DNA of 61,987 nucleotides from Pseudomonadota bacterium. GTDB taxonomy: Bacteria > Myxococcota_A > Polyangia > Polyangiales > Polyangiaceae. The position numbers and the translations under genes are program-made. The stretch is taken from NCBI GenBank assembly GCA_023431345.1, contig JAEYWK010000079.1, positions 1-61,987 on the forward strand, in the 5' to 3' direction. Positions 60,040 to 61,987 of the stretch are shown in pieces (positions within the stretch are counted from its first letter, which is position 1; every line of letters begins with the position of its first letter). The notes under the pieces were generated by a model, which did no database searches, was not told the origin of the DNA, and saw nothing but the letters and a program-made list of their open reading frames with translations.

Positions 60040-60414
60040 TCCTCGGCACCAGTCGCGCCGTGCGAGTGTTCGCGTACCCCGAGCCCGTCGACCTTCGCAA
60101 AGGATACGACGGGCTCTACGGCCTCGTGAAACAGGGGCTCAAACGCGATCCGCTGAGGCGACCTGTTCTTGTTTTCCAACCGCCGACGTCGCGGCTGCAA
60201 GGTCTTGGTGTGGGACGGCACAGGACTCTGTGTGTTTCAAAAGCGACTCGAGCGTGGTCGGTTCGCGTCGCTGTTTCGCGAGGACGCACGCGCCGTCGAG
60301 CTGACTGCCAGCGAGCTCGCGTTGTTCATCGAGGGCTGCGAGCTCGTCGGTCGACGCACGCTGTCTCCAGGCATCGTCAAGCCGATTGCGCTTGCACAAG
60401 AGCGATCAGCATGA
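60036..60414 (+). pseudogene. tnpB: IS66 TnpB, frameshifted
   Basis: The start AVRVFAYPEPVDLRKGYDGLYG, continuing to DPL, is in one frame. The continuation LFLFSNRRRRGCKVLVWDG, followed by LCVFQKRLERGRF, is in the +1 frame from about 60160 on. TnpB normally reads straight through DPLSGxLFLFxNRRRxxxKVLxWD. The break at CTGAGGCGACCTG is explained by loss of two bases (or gain of one). No programmed-frameshift slippery site is evident. Confidence 0.85.
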
Positions 60415-60426
60415 TCTAACCGGGCT

Positions 60427-61842
60427 GTGGATCTGCGGCGTGGAAACGACGTCGAGCAGTTCCGTCGCATCGCCACGGCCCAGCAGATCCAGATCAAGCA
60501 GCTGATGCGTGTGCTCAGCGCCAAGTGCGAGGAGCTCAAGGCGCTGAAAGGCAACCCGGAGGAGCTGCAGCAAACGTTATCCTTGCTCAACCAGCTGCAG
60601 CGCCAAGCCCAAGAGCAGGCTGAGCCACAGCCGAAGACGAGCGGGAAAAAGCCGCCCAAGGCGCGCTCGAGGACCGGGCCTACTGAGCAGCCTCAGCTGC
60701 CGCTCGATGAGAAAGTGTTCGAGCTCGATGAGCCCGACCGGACTTGTCCAGCTTGCGAGCGGCTCGAGCCCATGGCAGGCCAATTCGAGTCGTCCGAGCT
60801 GATCGACTTTGTCGAGATCTGCTACCGGCTCGTGCAAGTCCAGCAGCAGAAATACGTCTGTCGTTGTGGCGGCTGCGTCGAAACGGCGCCTGGGCCAGAG
60901 CGAGCGATCAAGGGCGGCCGCTACTCGCTGGCGTTCGCGATCAAGGTTGCGCTCGACAAGTACCTCGACCACATCCCGCTGGCACGCCAGCAGCGCATTC
61001 TTGCGCGGCACGGCGTGGTCGTCACGCCGCAGACGCTCTGGGATCAGCTGTTCGCGCTCGGCAAGCGCTTGGCCTCCACCGCGGAAGCGCTGTTCAAGCA
61101 TGCGCTGGCGCATCCGGTGATCGGCTTGGCCCAAACAGGCTGGCCCAAGCTCGAAAGCGCGGGCGAGGAGCCCTGGCAGATGTGGTGCGTGACCGCACCC
61201 GGCGTCGTTTGCCACAAGATCCGCGATGACAAGGCCGCCGACACCTTCCGCGCGTTGGTCGGCAACTACCGCGGAGTGATCGTGTGTGACGCGCTCAAGA
61301 CCCACGAGGCCGGAGCGCGGGGCAACGACGAGATTCAGCTCGCTGGTTGTTGGGCCGACGTTTTTCGGAAGTTCGAGAAAGCGCTACCGAATCACCCCGA
61401 AGCACAGCTCGCACTCGACTGGATCGGACAGCTCTACGCGATCGATGAGCGCGCCGGGCCCGACATGGAAAAGCGCGCCGAGCTCCGAAATGCCGAAGCC
61501 ATCAAACCGCTCGGCGAGCTCAAAACATGGCTCTGGAGCCAAGCCGTGCTCAAGACTTTGTCGATCGGCAAAGCAGCCGCCTATACGATCGCCAACTGGG
61601 ACCGGCTCACGCTCTTCGTGGGCAACGTCTTCATCCCACTCGACAACAACTCGACCGAGCGAGGGATCCGAGGCCCCGTCGTAGGCCGTAAAAATCACTA
61701 CGGATCGCGCTCGCGCTCGGGCACCGACGTCGCCGCGACGCTGTACACGCTCATCGAGACAGCGAAGCTGCGTAACCGATACACGCAGCCCATCTTGATG
61801 GCCATCGGGCCAACGGTTTTGCGACCTAGCGCGCGAAGTTGA
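60427..61842 (+). CDS. tnpC: IS66 transposase TnpC, probably inactive
   Basis: This 471-residue DDE-type transposase starts at GTG. The N-terminal coiled-coil region is followed by a zinc-binding segment (CPACERLEPM and CRCGGC). The DDE core has GLAQTGW (Ala235) where relatives have Asp in the first catalytic position, a second Asp in VIVCDALK (Asp288), and the Glu in LDNNSTERG (Glu411). Loss of the first Asp should abolish transposition. The last 25 residues after ETAKL do not resemble the family end, and the protein is somewhat short, suggesting a 3' disruption. Confidence 0.88.
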   Translation: MDLRRGNDVEQFRRIATAQQIQIKQLMRVLSAKCEELKALKGNPEELQQTLSLLNQLQRQAQEQAEPQPKTSGKKPPKARSRTGPTEQPQLPLDEKVFELDEPDRTCPACERLEPMAGQFESSELIDFVEICYRLVQVQQQKYVCRCGGCVETAPGPERAIKGGRYSLAFAIKVALDKYLDHIPLARQQRILARHGVVVTPQTLWDQLFALGKRLASTAEALFKHALAHPVIGLAQTGWPKLESAGEEPWQMWCVTAPGVVCHKIRDDKAADTFRALVGNYRGVIVCDALKTHEAGARGNDEIQLAGCWADVFRKFEKALPNHPEAQLALDWIGQLYAIDERAGPDMEKRAELRNAEAIKPLGELKTWLWSQAVLKTLSIGKAAAYTIANWDRLTLFVGNVFIPLDNNSTERGIRGPVVGRKNHYGSRSRSGTDVAATLYTLIETAKLRNRYTQPILMAIGPTVLRPSARS

Positions 61843-61892
61843 GGGCGGCGGGCGGCACGGTGAAGGGGGTGTGGACCACGCACGGATCACGC

Positions 61893-61987
61893 TCAGGCCG
61901 CTTCGACGGCTGCCGTGTAGCGACGTGAGAAGTAGGTCCAAAAGCTGGGCAGCCGACCGCTTTGAAGCGTGGCTCGCAGCATGAGGA
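61893..61987 (-). CDS. partial gene running in from the right edge
   Basis: On the minus strand an open frame enters from the window edge and ends at a TGA (61893-61895), giving a C-terminus MLRATLQSGRLPSFWTYFSR followed by RYTAAVEAA. It is too short to assign. It may be the 3' end of a real gene or of another insertion-sequence gene. Confidence 0.3.
   Translation of the reverse strand, partial: LMLRATLQSGRLPSFWTYFSRRYTAAVEAA

Larger units (their letters stand above)
59624..61842 (+). mobile_element. IS66-family element, defective
   Basis: The element carries the IS66 gene order tnpA-tnpB-tnpC. The left limit is tentative (GTAA at 59624) and the right inverted repeat is not found before the window ends. 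tnpB is frameshifted and TnpC lacks its first catalytic Asp, so the copy is unlikely to transpose by itself. Its insertion next to the Rhs cassette and a shredded endonuclease gene marks a site of repeated rearrangement. Confidence 0.8.

Noticed and set aside
60120..60170. Programmed frameshift in IS66 tnpB
   Set aside because: No slippery sequence or downstream stimulator, and IS66 tnpB is normally one uninterrupted frame.
1..61987. CRISPR arrays, tRNA and rRNA genes
   Set aside because: No regularly spaced direct repeats and no tRNA- or rRNA-like segments were found in the intergenic regions.

Overview
The window is G+C-rich throughout (roughly two thirds G+C by eye). Gene content points to a Myxococcota bacterium, most likely of the Polyangia type: a Ser/Thr kinase paired with a PEGA/TPR-type protein, many lipoproteins, a Cys-repeat lipoprotein of the kind common in that phylum, and a type III glutamine synthetase. 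The taxonomic call is inferred from gene types and composition, not from a marker gene.

Part 1 (about 0.5-21.6 kb) is chromosomal housekeeping and accessory material. It holds a PadR repressor with an operator array, an RpoH-like sigma factor, a YihY/BrkB membrane protein, an aldo/keto reductase, a 72-residue protein resembling the Acb2/Tad1 hook domain (cyclic-oligonucleotide sponge), RNase HI, a TlpA-like thioredoxin lipoprotein, phosphoglycerate kinase, a fatty acid desaturase and glutamine synthetase III with a structured leader and a terminator. These are followed by a kinase-like protein, a short-chain dehydrogenase, a membrane operon encoding an HExxH protein, a GH3 glycosidase-porin operon with a LacI-type operator, and an FHA-TM-SGNH hydrolase fusion.

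Part 2 (about 21.6-45.5 kb) is a complete type VI secretion system (T6SS). A leftward operon encodes TssJ-TssK-TssL-TssM-TagF-TagH. Hcp is transcribed divergently from it. A membrane-anchored lytic transglycosylase lies next, and a rightward operon TssA-B-C-E-F-G-H (ClpV) ends at a strong intrinsic terminator. A transmembrane Ser/Thr kinase beside the FHA protein TagH and TagF suggests threonine-phosphorylation control of firing; no PppA-type phosphatase is seen.

Part 3 (about 45.5-59.1 kb) begins with a PAP2-like membrane protein and four putative lipoproteins. The effector module follows: VgrG, a TPR protein likely to be a loading adaptor, a 1435-residue PAAR-Rhs polymorphic toxin whose C-terminal tip resembles an HNH/EndoVII-fold nuclease, and an overlapping, A+T-richer immunity gene. 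Directly downstream is a 38-codon remnant homologous to the end of that immunity gene, a trace of past toxin-tip turnover.

Part 4 (about 59.1-62 kb) is decaying DNA: a DUF559 endonuclease pseudogene broken across several frames, then an IS66-type element with a frameshifted tnpB and a TnpC lacking its first catalytic Asp.

The most interesting points are the solitary Acb2-like protein, the T6SS accessory set (kinase, FHA-SGNH fusion, anchored transglycosylase, TPR adaptor), and the Rhs toxin/immunity pair with its fossil immunity gene.
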